Shown piece after piece: positions 8,097 to 17,421 of a DNA stretch of 50,150 nt. Location of the stretch: the NCBI GenBank assembly GCA_021775005.1, contig JAJFIK010000063.1, forward strand, positions 1 through 50,150, in the 5' to 3' direction. Under the pieces are notes generated by a model. It was given only the letters and a program-made list of their open reading frames with translations, had not been told where the DNA came from and did no database searches. The first letter of the stretch is position 1. Every line of letters begins with the position of its first letter. The translations under genes and the position numbers were made by a program. Origin of the DNA: Rhodospirillales bacterium (GTDB taxonomy: Bacteria > Pseudomonadota > Alphaproteobacteria > JAJFIK01).

Positions 8097-8861
8097 ATGC
8101 ACAATTTTTTAGGAGACGGCAGCGTTCTGGCCATGGCTCATCGTGGCGGTGCCCGTGAAAATCCGGAGAACACCCTTGAGGCATTCGAGCACGCCATAAA
8201 CCTTGGAATTCGCTACATCGAATCTGACGTACAGGCCACCGCCGACGGTGTCTTAGTTATGTTCCATGATTTCACGCTTGATCGCTTGGCGGGTCGGCCT
8301 GGGCGTATTGCTGATCTGAGTTGGGCGGAAGTGCAGGAGCTCAATATTCTTGAGTCTGGGACAGTTCCTCGCTTTGAGGATGTGCTCACGGCGTGGCCAG
8401 AGGTTTGTTTCAATCTCGACGCCAAGACCGCTGACGCCGTTACGCCCCTTTGCCGTTTGATGAATGAGCGCAATTGTTTTGACCGTATTTGTCTGGCCTC
8501 GTTTTCGGATAAAAGCATTACGGCCATTCGTGAGGAGTTGGGCTCGCAACTGTGCACAGCTGCGGCGCAAGGGGAGGGACTACGGTTTATGATGGAAGCG
8601 CGGCTTGGTCTGACCCCGGCACCGCTTAAAGCTGACTGCCTTCAATTGCCCCCCAAGGCTGGCCCACTTTCGATTATCACGCCACGTGTGCTTGCAGCTG
8701 CATCACAGGCGGGCATTGCCGTTCATGCTTGGACTATCGATCAACAAGAAGAAATGCAGCGCTTGCTTGATCTCGGCATCGGCGGGATCATGACCGACCG
8801 GCCAACGCTTTTGATGAGTGTTCTTGAGGCTCGGTCAGCAGGGCAATTGGTGCCCAATTGA
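8097..8861 (+). CDS. glycerophosphodiester phosphodiesterase family protein
   Basis: A 254-aa GDPD-type TIM barrel. The N-terminal LAMAHRGGARENPENT carries the catalytic HR and the metal-binding Glu. ESDVQATADGVLVMFHD follows with the ExD and HD residues. The C-terminal AWTIDQQEEMQRLLDLGIGGIMTDRP is the usual final barrel strand. It hydrolyses glycerophosphodiesters to glycerol 3-phosphate plus an alcohol. No signal peptide is seen, so it is likely cytosolic. I chose ATG 8097 because GAGGA lies four bases upstream and the barrel starts directly after. In-frame ATG 8055 and TTG 8028 would add 14 or 23 residues unlike the family. Confidence 0.85.
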   Translation: MHNFLGDGSVLAMAHRGGARENPENTLEAFEHAINLGIRYIESDVQATADGVLVMFHDFTLDRLAGRPGRIADLSWAEVQELNILESGTVPRFEDVLTAWPEVCFNLDAKTADAVTPLCRLMNERNCFDRICLASFSDKSITAIREELGSQLCTAAAQGEGLRFMMEARLGLTPAPLKADCLQLPPKAGPLSIITPRVLAAASQAGIAVHAWTIDQQEEMQRLLDLGIGGIMTDRPTLLMSVLEARSAGQLVPN

Positions 8862-9065
8862 TCCTGTTGTTGAGAATCTCTCGCAACTTGAAAGACCGCT
8901 GGAAAATCAACCATTGATTTTGCTGCCCATCCGGCTGAATCTTGGTAGAGTTCGGCAGCTACAGGGTGGTTCTTGCGACAATTTGCGCCGCATCCTGCCG
9001 GTCATAGGCATGGTTTAGTCGCCTAAATCAGTTATGAGTTCACTTACGGGTTTCGGGAGAGGTAC

Positions 9066-10361
9066 ATGGCGGTTGGTTCGGACAAGTCGGGTGGCAACAC
9101 CCAGGCTACCAATGTTGCTCCGCTTGGCCATAATGAGCCGCCTTATCGGCGCATGTACAACAAGGCTGTCTCCGATGCTCTCGCTGCGGTGAGATCCGAA
9201 GGCCGCTATCGTGTATTTGCTGATATCAAGCGGAATTTGGGGGATTTCCCAAACGCTCGTTACTTCAAAGACGGCGAGACCCACGATATCACCGTCTGGT
9301 GCTCCAATGACTATTTGAGCATGGGACAGCACGCCGTCGTTGTTGAAGCCATGCACAAGGCCATTGATGATGTGGGGGCTGGGTCCGGCGGCACGCGCAA
9401 CATTTCCGGCACAACGCATTATCACGTTGAACTCGAGCGCGAACTAGCCGATCTCCATCAAAAAGAAGCGGCGCTGCTTTTCACCTCCGGGTTTATTTCC
9501 AACGATGCGACGCTTTCAACTTTGGCGAAGATTTTGCCGGGGTGTGTGATGATTTCTGATGAGATGAATCACGCTTCGATGATTGACGGCATTCGCCGAG
9601 GCGGGGGCCCCAAGCGGATTTTCCGCCACAATGACATGGATGAGCTGGAAGGCATTCTGGCCAGCGTGCCGCTCGAAACGCCCAAGATCATCGCCTTTGA
9701 GTCCGTATATTCTATGGACGGGGACTTTGCGCCGATCGCCAAAATTTGCGATCTGGCTGAGAAATACAATGCCCTGACCTATATGGATGAAGTGCACGGC
9801 GTTGGTCTTTATGGCCCCAATGGGGGCGGTGTTGGCGAACGCGATAAGGTCATGGATCGGGTCGACATCATCGAGGGCACCTTGGCAAAGGCCTTTGGTG
9901 TTATGGGCGGCTACATCGCAGCCACTTCTGAGCTAATAGATGTAGTGCGCTCCTATGCGTCAGGATTTATCTTCACCACATCTCTTTCGCCTGTCTTGGT
10001 GGCAGGTATTTTGGCCAGTGTGCGCCACCTCAAATCAAGCTCCCGGGAGCGCGATGCTTTACATGAGCGGGCCGACGCGCTGAAGGCGGCCTTGACCAAA
10101 GCGGATCTTCCGGTAATGCCATCGCCGAGCCACATCGTGCCCATACTCGTCGGCGATCCGGTGCTTTGTAAGCAAGTCACGGACAAGCTGCTGGACGAGT
10201 TCGGGATTTATGTGCAGCCGATCAATTATCCCACAGTTCCAAAAGGCACCGAACGGTTGCGTCTAACGCCAGGACCGTTTCACAGTGACGAAAAGATTGC
10301 CGAACTGGTTTCCGCCCTGGAAACGATTTGGATTGATCTCAAGCTGCGACGTGCCGCATAG
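9066..10361 (+). CDS. hemA: 5-aminolevulinate synthase
   Basis: A 431-aa PLP enzyme of the alpha-oxoamine synthase family. CSNDYLSMG is at residues 79-87, the PLP-stacking region DEMNHASMI near 165-173, DEVHGVG at 241-247, and the PLP lysine Lys275 in GTLAKAFG. It condenses glycine and succinyl-CoA to 5-aminolevulinate, the first step of heme and tetrapyrrole synthesis (the C4 pathway found in alphaproteobacteria). GGGAGAGG lies just upstream of ATG 9066. The chosen start gives about 29 extra N-terminal residues compared with the usual start, which would correspond to Met30 at 9153. Glycine for it is made by GlyA, encoded next. Confidence 0.95.
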   Translation: MAVGSDKSGGNTQATNVAPLGHNEPPYRRMYNKAVSDALAAVRSEGRYRVFADIKRNLGDFPNARYFKDGETHDITVWCSNDYLSMGQHAVVVEAMHKAIDDVGAGSGGTRNISGTTHYHVELERELADLHQKEAALLFTSGFISNDATLSTLAKILPGCVMISDEMNHASMIDGIRRGGGPKRIFRHNDMDELEGILASVPLETPKIIAFESVYSMDGDFAPIAKICDLAEKYNALTYMDEVHGVGLYGPNGGGVGERDKVMDRVDIIEGTLAKAFGVMGGYIAATSELIDVVRSYASGFIFTTSLSPVLVAGILASVRHLKSSSRERDALHERADALKAALTKADLPVMPSPSHIVPILVGDPVLCKQVTDKLLDEFGIYVQPINYPTVPKGTERLRLTPGPFHSDEKIAELVSALETIWIDLKLRRAA

Positions 10362-10566
10362 CAAAGTCCCATTTATCGACGAATTAGAGTACGAGTTCGA
10401 GCAAATTGGCGAATCCATAAAGATAACGGCTAAGGACCCCGCCACGGGCCTTGAGGTATCGCTCGTTGCCCCCCAGACCGTGACCCAAGCTGAAATGAAG
10501 CGTGAGGCTGCAGCGAAGCTGGCCTATGTGCTGTCGTCCCAGGCCACCGAGGGCGGGGACGCCTGA
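10351..10566 (+). CDS. small acidic protein between hemA and glyA
   Basis: A 71-aa frame starting at GTG 10351, overlapping the end of hemA by 11 bases. The segment [35 protein letters not shown] reads as beta strands, followed by a helix ([15 protein letters not shown]). Its composition looks like a real protein, and I recall similar small proteins in alphaproteobacteria at this position, but I cannot name a function. The upstream part of the open frame (from 10285) merely lies inside hemA. There is no strong ribosome binding site, so translational coupling to hemA is likely. Confidence 0.6.
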   Translation: MPHSKVPFIDELEYEFEQIGESIKITAKDPATGLEVSLVAPQTVTQAEMKREAAAKLAYVLSSQATEGGDA

Positions 10567-10705
10567 TTTAGCGTCCAAAAGGAAGCCCTTGCGTCTCTCT
10601 TGTGACAATTCCACGAAATATGGTACGACGCCAACCAAATATGGGCGGGCGCCAGGTGGCGCTCGGCCAAAGTTCAACCAGTTAAGATTTGGGGATATTG
10701 GACGG

Positions 10706-12031
10706 ATGACCGCCACCCACGAAACCGGACTTTCTGCGCCGGAAGATGACTTTTTCTCTCAATCGGTCGCGGCGCGCGATCCGGAGCTGGCAAACGCGCT
10801 AACTGAAGAATTACATCGCCAGCAAAACCAGCTGGAACTCATCGCGTCAGAAAACATTGTGAGCCAAGCCGTGCTCGAAGCACAAGGCTCGGTCCTGACG
10901 AATAAATACGCCGAAGGTTATGCCGGGCGCCGTTACTATGGCGGCTGCGAATTTGTCGACAAGGCCGAAGTGTTGGCCATTGAGCGCGCCAAGAAACTCT
11001 TCTCATGCGGATTTGCCAATGTGCAGCCCCACTCAGGCGCACAGGCCAATCAGGGGGTCTTTCAAGCCCTCCTAAAACCCGGCGCCACGATCATGGGGAT
11101 GAGCCTTGCTGCCGGCGGGCACCTCACTCATGGCGCACCACCCAATCAATCGGGCAAATGGTTCAACGCGGTTCAATACGGTGTGCGTAAAGACAATCAC
11201 CAGATTGATTTTGATGAGGTCGAAAGCCTTGCGCTTGAACACAAGCCGGAACTTATTATTGCAGGGGGCTCAGCCTACCCGCGCTTTATCGACTTCAAGC
11301 GCTTTCGTGAGATCGCAGACAAAGTGGGTGCCTACTTCATGGTCGATATGGCGCACTTTGCAGGATTGGTTGCCGGCGGCGTTCACCCCAACCCCATTGA
11401 CAGCGCCCATATCGTCACAACAACCACACACAAAACCCTTCGCGGCCCCCGCGGCGGTATGATCCTCACCAACGACGAGGTCATTGCCAAGAAGATAAAC
11501 TCAGCTGTGTTCCCAGGTCTTCAAGGCGGCCCGCTGATGCACGTGATTGCGGCCAAGGCTGTGGCCTTCGGTGAAGCCCAGCGGCCGGAATTTAAACTCT
11601 ATGCACAAGCTGTGGTCGACAACGCCAAGGTTCTTGCCAACACCCTCAAAGACGAGGGCATGGACATTGTTTCTGGTGGCACTGACACCCACGTGATGTT
11701 GGTTGATTTGCGGCCCAAAAACGTTACCGGCAATATTGCGGAAGCGGCATTGGAGCGCGCGAACATCACCTGCAACAAGAACGGCATTCCGTTCGATCCA
11801 GAGACGCCAACCATTACCTCTGGTGTGCGTTTGGGATCGCCAGCGTTGACTACGCGTGGTCTCGGCGGCGCTGAATTTGCGGAAGTAGGCCGGCTCATTG
11901 CCAAAGTTTTGGACGGTGTTGCCGCCAACGGCCCGGAAGGGGACCAAGCCGTTGAGGCAGAGGTGCGCGCCAACGTGGCGACAATCTGTGCCGCCTATCC
12001 GATTTATCCCGACACGGAGTACACCGGCTAA
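10706..12031 (+). CDS. glyA: serine hydroxymethyltransferase
   Basis: A 441-aa PLP enzyme. LIASEN is at residues 45-50, [15 protein letters not shown] at 68-82, and the PLP lysine Lys243 in [14 protein letters not shown]. It interconverts serine and glycine with tetrahydrofolate, providing one-carbon units and glycine, the latter a substrate of the hemA product. ATG 10706 is chosen; the open frame to 10502 upstream has no family similarity. The TAA overlaps the ATG of nrdR (TAATG), a tight coupling seen in many alphaproteobacteria. A GGCGCC-AGGT-GGCGCT hairpin lies about 35 bases upstream in the leader. Confidence 0.97.
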   Translation: MTATHETGLSAPEDDFFSQSVAARDPELANALTEELHRQQNQLELIASENIVSQAVLEAQGSVLTNKYAEGYAGRRYYGGCEFVDKAEVLAIERAKKLFSCGFANVQPHSGAQANQGVFQALLKPGATIMGMSLAAGGHLTHGAPPNQSGKWFNAVQYGVRKDNHQIDFDEVESLALEHKPELIIAGGSAYPRFIDFKRFREIADKVGAYFMVDMAHFAGLVAGGVHPNPIDSAHIVTTTTHKTLRGPRGGMILTNDEVIAKKINSAVFPGLQGGPLMHVIAAKAVAFGEAQRPEFKLYAQAVVDNAKVLANTLKDEGMDIVSGGTDTHVMLVDLRPKNVTGNIAEAALERANITCNKNGIPFDPETPTITSGVRLGSPALTTRGLGGAEFAEVGRLIAKVLDGVAANGPEGDQAVEAEVRANVATICAAYPIYPDTEYTG

Positions 12032-12498
12032 TGCGTTGCCCTTTTTGCCAATCGGACGACACCCAAGTTAAGGACTCGCGTCCTGCCGAAGATGGCGCTG
12101 CCATTCGCCGCCGCCGTTACTGCAATGATTGCGGCGCGCGGTTTACGACCTATGAACGGGTGCAGCTTCGCGAACTGATGGTAGTCAAGAAAACCGGCCG
12201 CAAAGTTCCCTTTGATCGCGATAAGCTAATGCGGTCATTGCAAATAGCCTTGCGCAAACGTCCCGTAGAGCCAGACCGTATTGAGCGTTTGGTTAGCGGC
12301 ATCGTCCGCCGCCTTGAAAGCCTTGGTGAAACGGAAATCCCATCGGACCTTATCGGCGAGATGGTGATGGAAGGACTCAGCTCCATTGATGCCGTCGCCT
12401 ATGTGCGATTTGCCTCGGTCTATAAAAACTTCCGCGAGGCTCGCGACTTTGAGCAGGTTCTGGGGGAGCTGCGCGGCGACGACGAAAAAGCGGGTTAG
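12031..12498 (+). CDS. nrdR: NrdR transcriptional repressor of ribonucleotide reductase genes
   Basis: A 155-aa protein with the N-terminal zinc ribbon (Cys3, Cys6, Cys31, Cys34) and an ATP-cone domain (about 49-139), the standard NrdR layout and length. NrdR senses ATP/dATP and represses ribonucleotide reductase operons through NrdR boxes. It sits between glyA and ribD, its usual alphaproteobacterial location. Its start codon overlaps the glyA stop by one base. Confidence 0.97.
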   Translation: MRCPFCQSDDTQVKDSRPAEDGAAIRRRRYCNDCGARFTTYERVQLRELMVVKKTGRKVPFDRDKLMRSLQIALRKRPVEPDRIERLVSGIVRRLESLGETEIPSDLIGEMVMEGLSSIDAVAYVRFASVYKNFREARDFEQVLGELRGDDEKAG

Positions 12499-12499
12499 G

Positions 12500-13639
12500 G
12501 TGGAACATCGCGCTCAAGATATCGCACATATGAAATCGGCGCTGGCCCTCGCGCGGCGGCATCTGGGCAATACGGGGGAAAACCCATCTGTGGGCTGTGT
12601 CATCGTAGATACGGCAGGGAATGTATCTGGACGCGGCTCCACCGCCCGTGGCGGCCGCCCCCATGCCGAAACCTTGGCGCTCGCTCAGGCCGGACCGGCG
12701 GCAAAAGGAGGTAGTGCCTATGTCACGCTTGAGCCGTGTGCCCACAGAGGCGCGACGCCGCCTTGCGTTGACGCTCTGATCACAGCTGGCGTGTCTCGGG
12801 TAGTCATCGGCACCAAAGATCCTGACCCTCGAACCGCAGGCAAGAGCATTTCCAAGTTAGAAGGGTCTGGCATAGAGGTCGTGAGCGATACATGTCGCGC
12901 GGACGCCCAAGAGGCCATCCTGGGATTTACCTCACGCATCAAACGGGGGCGCCCGGCGGTTACGTTGAAAATGGCCACATCCCTTGACGGCAAGATCGCG
13001 ACCCACAGCGGCCACAGCCAGTGGATCACCGGGGAAGCCGCCCGCAAAGCTGCCCATCTGCTTCGCAGCGAACATGATGCCATCATGGTGGGCTCAGGCA
13101 CTGCGGTGGAGGACAACCCTGATCTGACCTGTCGCATTGAGGGGCTTGAAGATCGCTCCCCCGTGCGCATTGTGGCTGATGGCCGCTTACGTTTGCCGCT
13201 AACATCAAATCTGGTGACATCAGCCGTTGACCACCCCACATGGGTGATCACAGCAAAAGCCGAGAACAAACCGCGCCAAAAAGCCCTTAAGGACGCCGGG
13301 GTCGAGATCATCGAAGTTGGGCGCAACCCCACCGGAGAACTTGATTTGAGTGAGGCTCTCAACGTGTTGGGCGCGCGCGGATTAAACCGTGTTCTTGTCG
13401 AGGGCGGATCACACCTTGCCGCTTCGCTTCTGCGAACCCATTTAGTAGATCGAGTGATTTGGTACCGCGCGCCGTTGGTTATCGGCGGCGACGGTCGACC
13501 AGCATTTGAGGCGATGGCTGTAGGGCAATTGAACGACGCCGTGGGGTTAAAACGCATTTCGTTGGAGACAATCGGCAAAGACGTTACGGAAACCTATGAA
13601 ATCCATGGGGTTACGGATGCGCTGTTTGGGGTAGACTAG
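12500..13639 (+). CDS. ribD: bifunctional diaminohydroxyphosphoribosylaminopyrimidine deaminase / 5-amino-6-(5-phosphoribosylamino)uracil reductase
   Basis: 379 aa. The N-terminal cytidine-deaminase-like domain has the zinc site His55-Ala-Glu57 and Cys80...Cys89 (PCAHRGATPPC). The C-terminal reductase domain begins near residue 150 and contains SLDGKIA (161-167) and VGSGTAVEDNP (197-207). It carries out steps two and three of riboflavin synthesis. I chose GTG 12500, two bases after the nrdR stop, because the resulting DIAHMKSAL matches the usual RibD N-terminus before the first Met. ATG 12530 is the alternative. Part of the glyA-to-thiL cluster. Confidence 0.95.
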   Translation: MEHRAQDIAHMKSALALARRHLGNTGENPSVGCVIVDTAGNVSGRGSTARGGRPHAETLALAQAGPAAKGGSAYVTLEPCAHRGATPPCVDALITAGVSRVVIGTKDPDPRTAGKSISKLEGSGIEVVSDTCRADAQEAILGFTSRIKRGRPAVTLKMATSLDGKIATHSGHSQWITGEAARKAAHLLRSEHDAIMVGSGTAVEDNPDLTCRIEGLEDRSPVRIVADGRLRLPLTSNLVTSAVDHPTWVITAKAENKPRQKALKDAGVEIIEVGRNPTGELDLSEALNVLGARGLNRVLVEGGSHLAASLLRTHLVDRVIWYRAPLVIGGDGRPAFEAMAVGQLNDAVGLKRISLETIGKDVTETYEIHGVTDALFGVD

Positions 13640-13643
13640 AACT

Positions 13644-14234
13644 ATGTTCACAGGAATTGTCACAGATAAGGGCCGTATCAGGTCCATTGAGGCCAGGGGT
13701 GACACCCGCGCCATTGTTGAAACAACCTTCGACATGTCGAAGGTCGATGTCGGCGCGTCTATTGCCTGTTCCGGCGCGTGCCTTACAGTTGTTGAGAAGG
13801 GCGAGGGCTGGTTCGCCGTCGACATCTCAGCAGAAACACTCTCCAAGACCGCACTGGGATCCTGGGTTGAGGGAACGCCGGTTAATCTTGAACGCTCTTT
13901 ATGTCTCGGTGAAGAACTTGGTGGACATATCGTGCTTGGTCATGTTGATGGCGTCGCGAATGTGGAGCGCATCATACCGGAAGGCGACTCTGTCCGCTTT
14001 GAGTTTCATGTGAGCGATGAGTTGGCGCGCTTTATCGCACCCAAAGGGTCGGTGACTTTGGATGGCGTATCGCTGACCGTAAACGAAGTGCAGGGTAATC
14101 GCTTTGGCGTCAATATTATTCCGCACACACAGCAAATCACGACATTTGGCGACCTCAAATCTGGCCACAAAGTCAATCTTGAGATTGATGTCCTCGCGCG
14201 CTATGTGGCGCGCCTACAAGGAACAGCCGCATGA
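13644..14234 (+). CDS. ribE: riboflavin synthase alpha subunit
   Basis: A 196-aa protein beginning MFTGIV, with two tandem lumazine-binding barrels (about 1-95 and 96-190). The second repeat has GHVDGVA and the GVSLTVNEV segment. It dismutates two 6,7-dimethyl-8-ribityllumazine molecules into riboflavin and the pyrimidine precursor. It follows ribD by four bases and overlaps ribBA by four bases (ATGA). Confidence 0.96.
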   Translation: MFTGIVTDKGRIRSIEARGDTRAIVETTFDMSKVDVGASIACSGACLTVVEKGEGWFAVDISAETLSKTALGSWVEGTPVNLERSLCLGEELGGHIVLGHVDGVANVERIIPEGDSVRFEFHVSDELARFIAPKGSVTLDGVSLTVNEVQGNRFGVNIIPHTQQITTFGDLKSGHKVNLEIDVLARYVARLQGTAA

Positions 14235-15337
14235 GCATGTACCGCGACTATCTCTCCAGCGCAGAGGAAATCATTGAGGACGCGCGCAACGGGCGCATGT
14301 TCATTCTTGTGGATGCAGAAGATCGCGAAAACGAAGGTGACCTCATCATCCCCGCTCAAATGGCGACCCCTGAAGCGATAAATTTCATGGCTCGGTATGG
14401 CCGTGGACTTATTTGCCTGGCCCTAAGCCAGACCCGCGCCAAGGACCTCGATTTGGAGCTTATGTCGCGCAATAATCAAACGCGGCATCAAACTGCCTTT
14501 ACGGTTTCTATTGAAGCGCGCGAAGGGGTTTCCACTGGCATTTCCGCGCATGACCGCGCGCTGACTATTTCCGTGGCCATTGATCCCACCAAAGCTGCGA
14601 CAGATATTGTGTCACCGGGACATGTGTTCCCGCTGGTTGCGCGGGATGGCGGCGTTCTGGTGCGCACCGGGCATACCGAAGCAAGTGTGGACATCGCGCG
14701 GCTTGCAGGCCTCAACCCCTCAGCGGTGATTTGCGAGATTATGAATGATGATGGCACCATGGCCCGGTTGCCTGATCTAGTAACATTCGCCCAGCTTCAT
14801 GGTTTAAAAGTGGGCACCATTGCGGACTTGATCAGTTATCGCCGCAAGAATGATCACTTCTTGCATCGCGCCATTGAGACCACGTTCGAGACCGAAGAGG
14901 CCGGCACCTTTGATCTTAAGGTCTACATCAACAAGATTGAATACGCCGAACATATCGCGCTGGTAAAGGGCGACCTCTCTGGACCTGAGCCTGTCCTTGT
15001 GCGCATGCATGCCATGAATGTCTTTGAAGACGTGTTGGGCAAAAAGGGCGGCCGCGCGCATCAATTGCAGCGCTCGCTGGAGCTCATCAACGAAGCTGGT
15101 CGCGGTGTTGTCGTGGTCATTCGCGATACCCGCAGCACCGTCGTCTCTGACATGTTACGGGGGCAAAGCGCACAGCCCGGCGACGAGCCGCGCCGCTTGC
15201 GCGAATATGGCGTTGGCGCTCAAATCCTGCTTGACCTTGGCATTCATGAGATGGAACTGCTCTCTAATACACCGACAAAAATTGTAGGCCTTGATGGCTA
15301 TGGCCTTAAAGTCGTAGGACACCGTTCGATCGACTAA
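14231..15337 (+). CDS. ribB: 3,4-dihydroxy-2-butanone-4-phosphate synthase fused to a degenerate GTP cyclohydrolase II domain
   Basis: 368 aa. Residues 1-205 are a complete DHBP synthase: [10 protein letters not shown] (28-37) binds the metal and GHTEASVD (147-154) is the active-site loop. It converts ribulose 5-phosphate to the four-carbon precursor for lumazine. Residues 210-368 align with GTP cyclohydrolase II (the late [14 protein letters not shown] and GLDGYGL are kept). However, the zinc site is gone: where the family has a Cys followed by a CDC-type pair, residues 261-279 contain no cysteine at all. The second domain is therefore predicted not to open GTP, and a separate ribA should exist elsewhere in the genome. 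Such fusions are common in alphaproteobacteria. Confidence 0.93.
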   Translation: MSMYRDYLSSAEEIIEDARNGRMFILVDAEDRENEGDLIIPAQMATPEAINFMARYGRGLICLALSQTRAKDLDLELMSRNNQTRHQTAFTVSIEAREGVSTGISAHDRALTISVAIDPTKAATDIVSPGHVFPLVARDGGVLVRTGHTEASVDIARLAGLNPSAVICEIMNDDGTMARLPDLVTFAQLHGLKVGTIADLISYRRKNDHFLHRAIETTFETEEAGTFDLKVYINKIEYAEHIALVKGDLSGPEPVLVRMHAMNVFEDVLGKKGGRAHQLQRSLELINEAGRGVVVVIRDTRSTVVSDMLRGQSAQPGDEPRRLREYGVGAQILLDLGIHEMELLSNTPTKIVGLDGYGLKVVGHRSID

Positions 15338-15352
15338 CGCGAAAGTAAATCC

Positions 15353-15796
15353 ATGAGCCCTGCGCCTCGTATCCTCGTTGTTGAAGCCCGCTTCTACGAT
15401 GACATTGCCGATATGTTATTTGCCGGTGCTGAGTCAGTTCTGGCAGCGGTCGATGCCACTGTCGAGCGCGTCTATGTACCTGGTGTATTGGAAATTCCCG
15501 CGGCCGTCGCCATGGGGGTTATGTCCGAACAATTTGATGGTGCGGTGGCCTTGGGCTGCGTTATTCGTGGCGAGACAACCCACTACGACACCGTCTCTGA
15601 AGAAAGCGCACGGGCGCTGATGGATATATCTGTTGTTGAGGGCCTTCCCCTTGGCAATGGGATCCTCACCGTAGAAAACCGCGATCAGGCGGTTGTGCGG
15701 GCTGATCCTACTCAAAAAGACAAAGGCGGAGACGCGGCGCGGGCCTGCCTCGCCATGCTCGACGTGAAACGCAAATTTGAAAGTATGGACGCGTGA
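15353..15796 (+). CDS. ribH: 6,7-dimethyl-8-ribityllumazine synthase
   Basis: A 147-aa lumazine synthase. It has the substrate segment GVLEIP (44-49), GCVIRGETTHYD with catalytic His77, and GILTVENRDQA. It condenses the products of the RibB and RibD branches. It starts 15 bases after ribBA and overlaps nusB by four bases (GTGA). Confidence 0.96.
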   Translation: MSPAPRILVVEARFYDDIADMLFAGAESVLAAVDATVERVYVPGVLEIPAAVAMGVMSEQFDGAVALGCVIRGETTHYDTVSEESARALMDISVVEGLPLGNGILTVENRDQAVVRADPTQKDKGGDAARACLAMLDVKRKFESMDA

Positions 15797-16266
15797 GCAA
15801 ACGATCCCAGCAAAGAGCTCAAGAGCGTAGTGCCACGCGCCTTGGTGTGGTGCAGGCGCTCTATCAGATGGAAGCCGGCGAGACCCCCCTCGACAAAGTC
15901 ATTGAAGAATTTCAAATGCACAGGTTTGGCATTGATGTAGATGGCATCGAGCTGCCATTGGGTGACGAAGCCTTGTTCGAGGGGATCATGCGGGGCGTGA
16001 TCGAGTTTCAGGTTGAGATTGATCGCGGTATCGATGGGGTGTTGAAAGAAGGTTGGCGTCTCGACCGCTTGGACAGCACCTTGCGCGCCATTCTTCGCGC
16101 CGGTGCCTATGAACTACTTCACCGCAAAGACATTCCGCCAAAAGTATCCATCTCTGAATATGTCCACATTGCCGAAGGTTTCTTTGGTAAAGACGAAGTG
16201 GGTTTCGTCAACGGTGCCCTTGATCGTTTGGGCCAGGCCCACCGTGCGGCGGAACTTTCCAACTGA
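15793..16266 (+). CDS. nusB: transcription antitermination factor NusB
   Basis: A 157-aa all-helical RNA-binding protein. The N-terminal RSATRLGVVQALYQMEAGE and the C-terminal PPKVSISEYVHIAEGFFGKDEVGFVNGALDRLGQ are the two conserved NusB regions. With NusE it binds boxA in rRNA leaders and supports antitermination. The GTG start overlaps the ribH stop. ribH-nusB-thiL is a widely conserved trio. Confidence 0.96.
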   Translation: MSKRSQQRAQERSATRLGVVQALYQMEAGETPLDKVIEEFQMHRFGIDVDGIELPLGDEALFEGIMRGVIEFQVEIDRGIDGVLKEGWRLDRLDSTLRAILRAGAYELLHRKDIPPKVSISEYVHIAEGFFGKDEVGFVNGALDRLGQAHRAAELSN

Positions 16267-16270
16267 GCCC

Positions 16271-17239
16271 ATGAACGAGTTTGAGCTTATTGCTGACCTC
16301 TTCGCGCCGCTGGCAACGACGCCGGGGGCCTTTGGGCTCAAGGATGACGCCGCTGTATTCCGTGCGCCTGAAGGCTTTGAGACCGTTATCACAAAGGATG
16401 TGATGATTGAGGGGGTCCATTACCTGTCAGGCACCAACCCGGCCCGTGTGGCGCAAAAACTGCTGCGCGTAAATCTATCTGACTTGGCCGCCATGGGGGC
16501 AGAACCCCAGAGCTATTTGCTGGGGTGTCAGTTTCGCGAAGACGTCTCCCAAAACTGGTTGCATGAATTTGCCCAAGGGCTGACGGAGGATCAGACAACG
16601 TTCGGTATTTCGCTCCTGGGCGGGGACACCACAAAAACGCCCGGACCCAATGCATTTTCGCTGACGGCCATCGGGGCTTTGCCTCAAGGCACCGCGATCC
16701 GTCGCAGCGGCGTGCAGCCCGGTGATGAGATTTGGGTCAGCGGCACCATTGGCGATGGGGCAATGGGGCTCATGATGGCCAAGGGTGAGTATACACCGAA
16801 GGACGCCAGTGACGCCCCGTTCCTCAAAGATTGTCTTGAATTGCCGACGCCGCGCATAGGCCTGGGGCAACGCCTCCGAGGCATTGCCAGCGCTGCAATT
16901 GATGTCTCCGACGGGTTGATCGCCGATCTGGGCCATTTGGCCCGCGCGTCCGGTGTGGGCCTGACCCTTGCCGCTGATGCCGTGCCCCTTTCAGATCCTT
17001 GCCGCCGCGCCTTGGCCGAGGGCGCTTCAGATTTGGCAACCTTGCTTACCGGGGGGGACGACTATGAATTGGCGTTTAGCGCACCGGCTGGGTCTCGTGA
17101 TGGGCTCCTGAGCGCGGCAGATGATGCTCATGTTGCCATTACCTTGGTGGGCCTGGCCAGTGACGGGGAGGGCACTGTGCGGGTCTTAAATGAGGGCCAG
17201 CCTATGGCCGTCAGCCAATCAGGCTACCGCCATTTCTGA
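16271..17239 (+). CDS. thiL: thiamine-monophosphate kinase
   Basis: A 322-aa member of the PurM/ThiL fold. The N-terminal GLKDDAAVF carries the acidic metal ligands, VNLSDLAAMGAEP is the family signature, and GGDTT and IDVSDGL are the nucleotide-binding regions. It phosphorylates thiamine monophosphate to thiamine pyrophosphate. ATG 16271 lies four bases after nusB. The open frame extends farther upstream but overlaps nusB and is not family-like. Probably the last gene of the cluster. Confidence 0.95.
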   Translation: MNEFELIADLFAPLATTPGAFGLKDDAAVFRAPEGFETVITKDVMIEGVHYLSGTNPARVAQKLLRVNLSDLAAMGAEPQSYLLGCQFREDVSQNWLHEFAQGLTEDQTTFGISLLGGDTTKTPGPNAFSLTAIGALPQGTAIRRSGVQPGDEIWVSGTIGDGAMGLMMAKGEYTPKDASDAPFLKDCLELPTPRIGLGQRLRGIASAAIDVSDGLIADLGHLARASGVGLTLAADAVPLSDPCRRALAEGASDLATLLTGGDDYELAFSAPAGSRDGLLSAADDAHVAITLVGLASDGEGTVRVLNEGQPMAVSQSGYRHF

Positions 17240-17421
17240 CGCCAACTGGCGCTGATTGCCGAGCGAGATTGCTTGGCAAAGGTTTATTGCGCTGGCTGTT
17301 GCCTTTGGAGGGCACATTTGGCATGTTCCCGCCGATTTTCGTTCCTTACGAATCTTTGAAGACGGGGCCGGGGACGGGCCGCATCAATCGCCGTCGCACC
17401 TAACAATAAAAGGACATCACA

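Noticed and set aside
12718-13578. 286-codon open frame on the minus strand inside ribD
   Set aside because: It is antisense to a gene with clear motifs; high GC at third positions opens such frames. No ribosome binding site or recognisable protein.
12031-14234. FMN riboswitch before the riboflavin genes
   Set aside because: The rib genes follow nrdR with gaps of at most a few bases, leaving no room; no RFN element was seen before glyA either.
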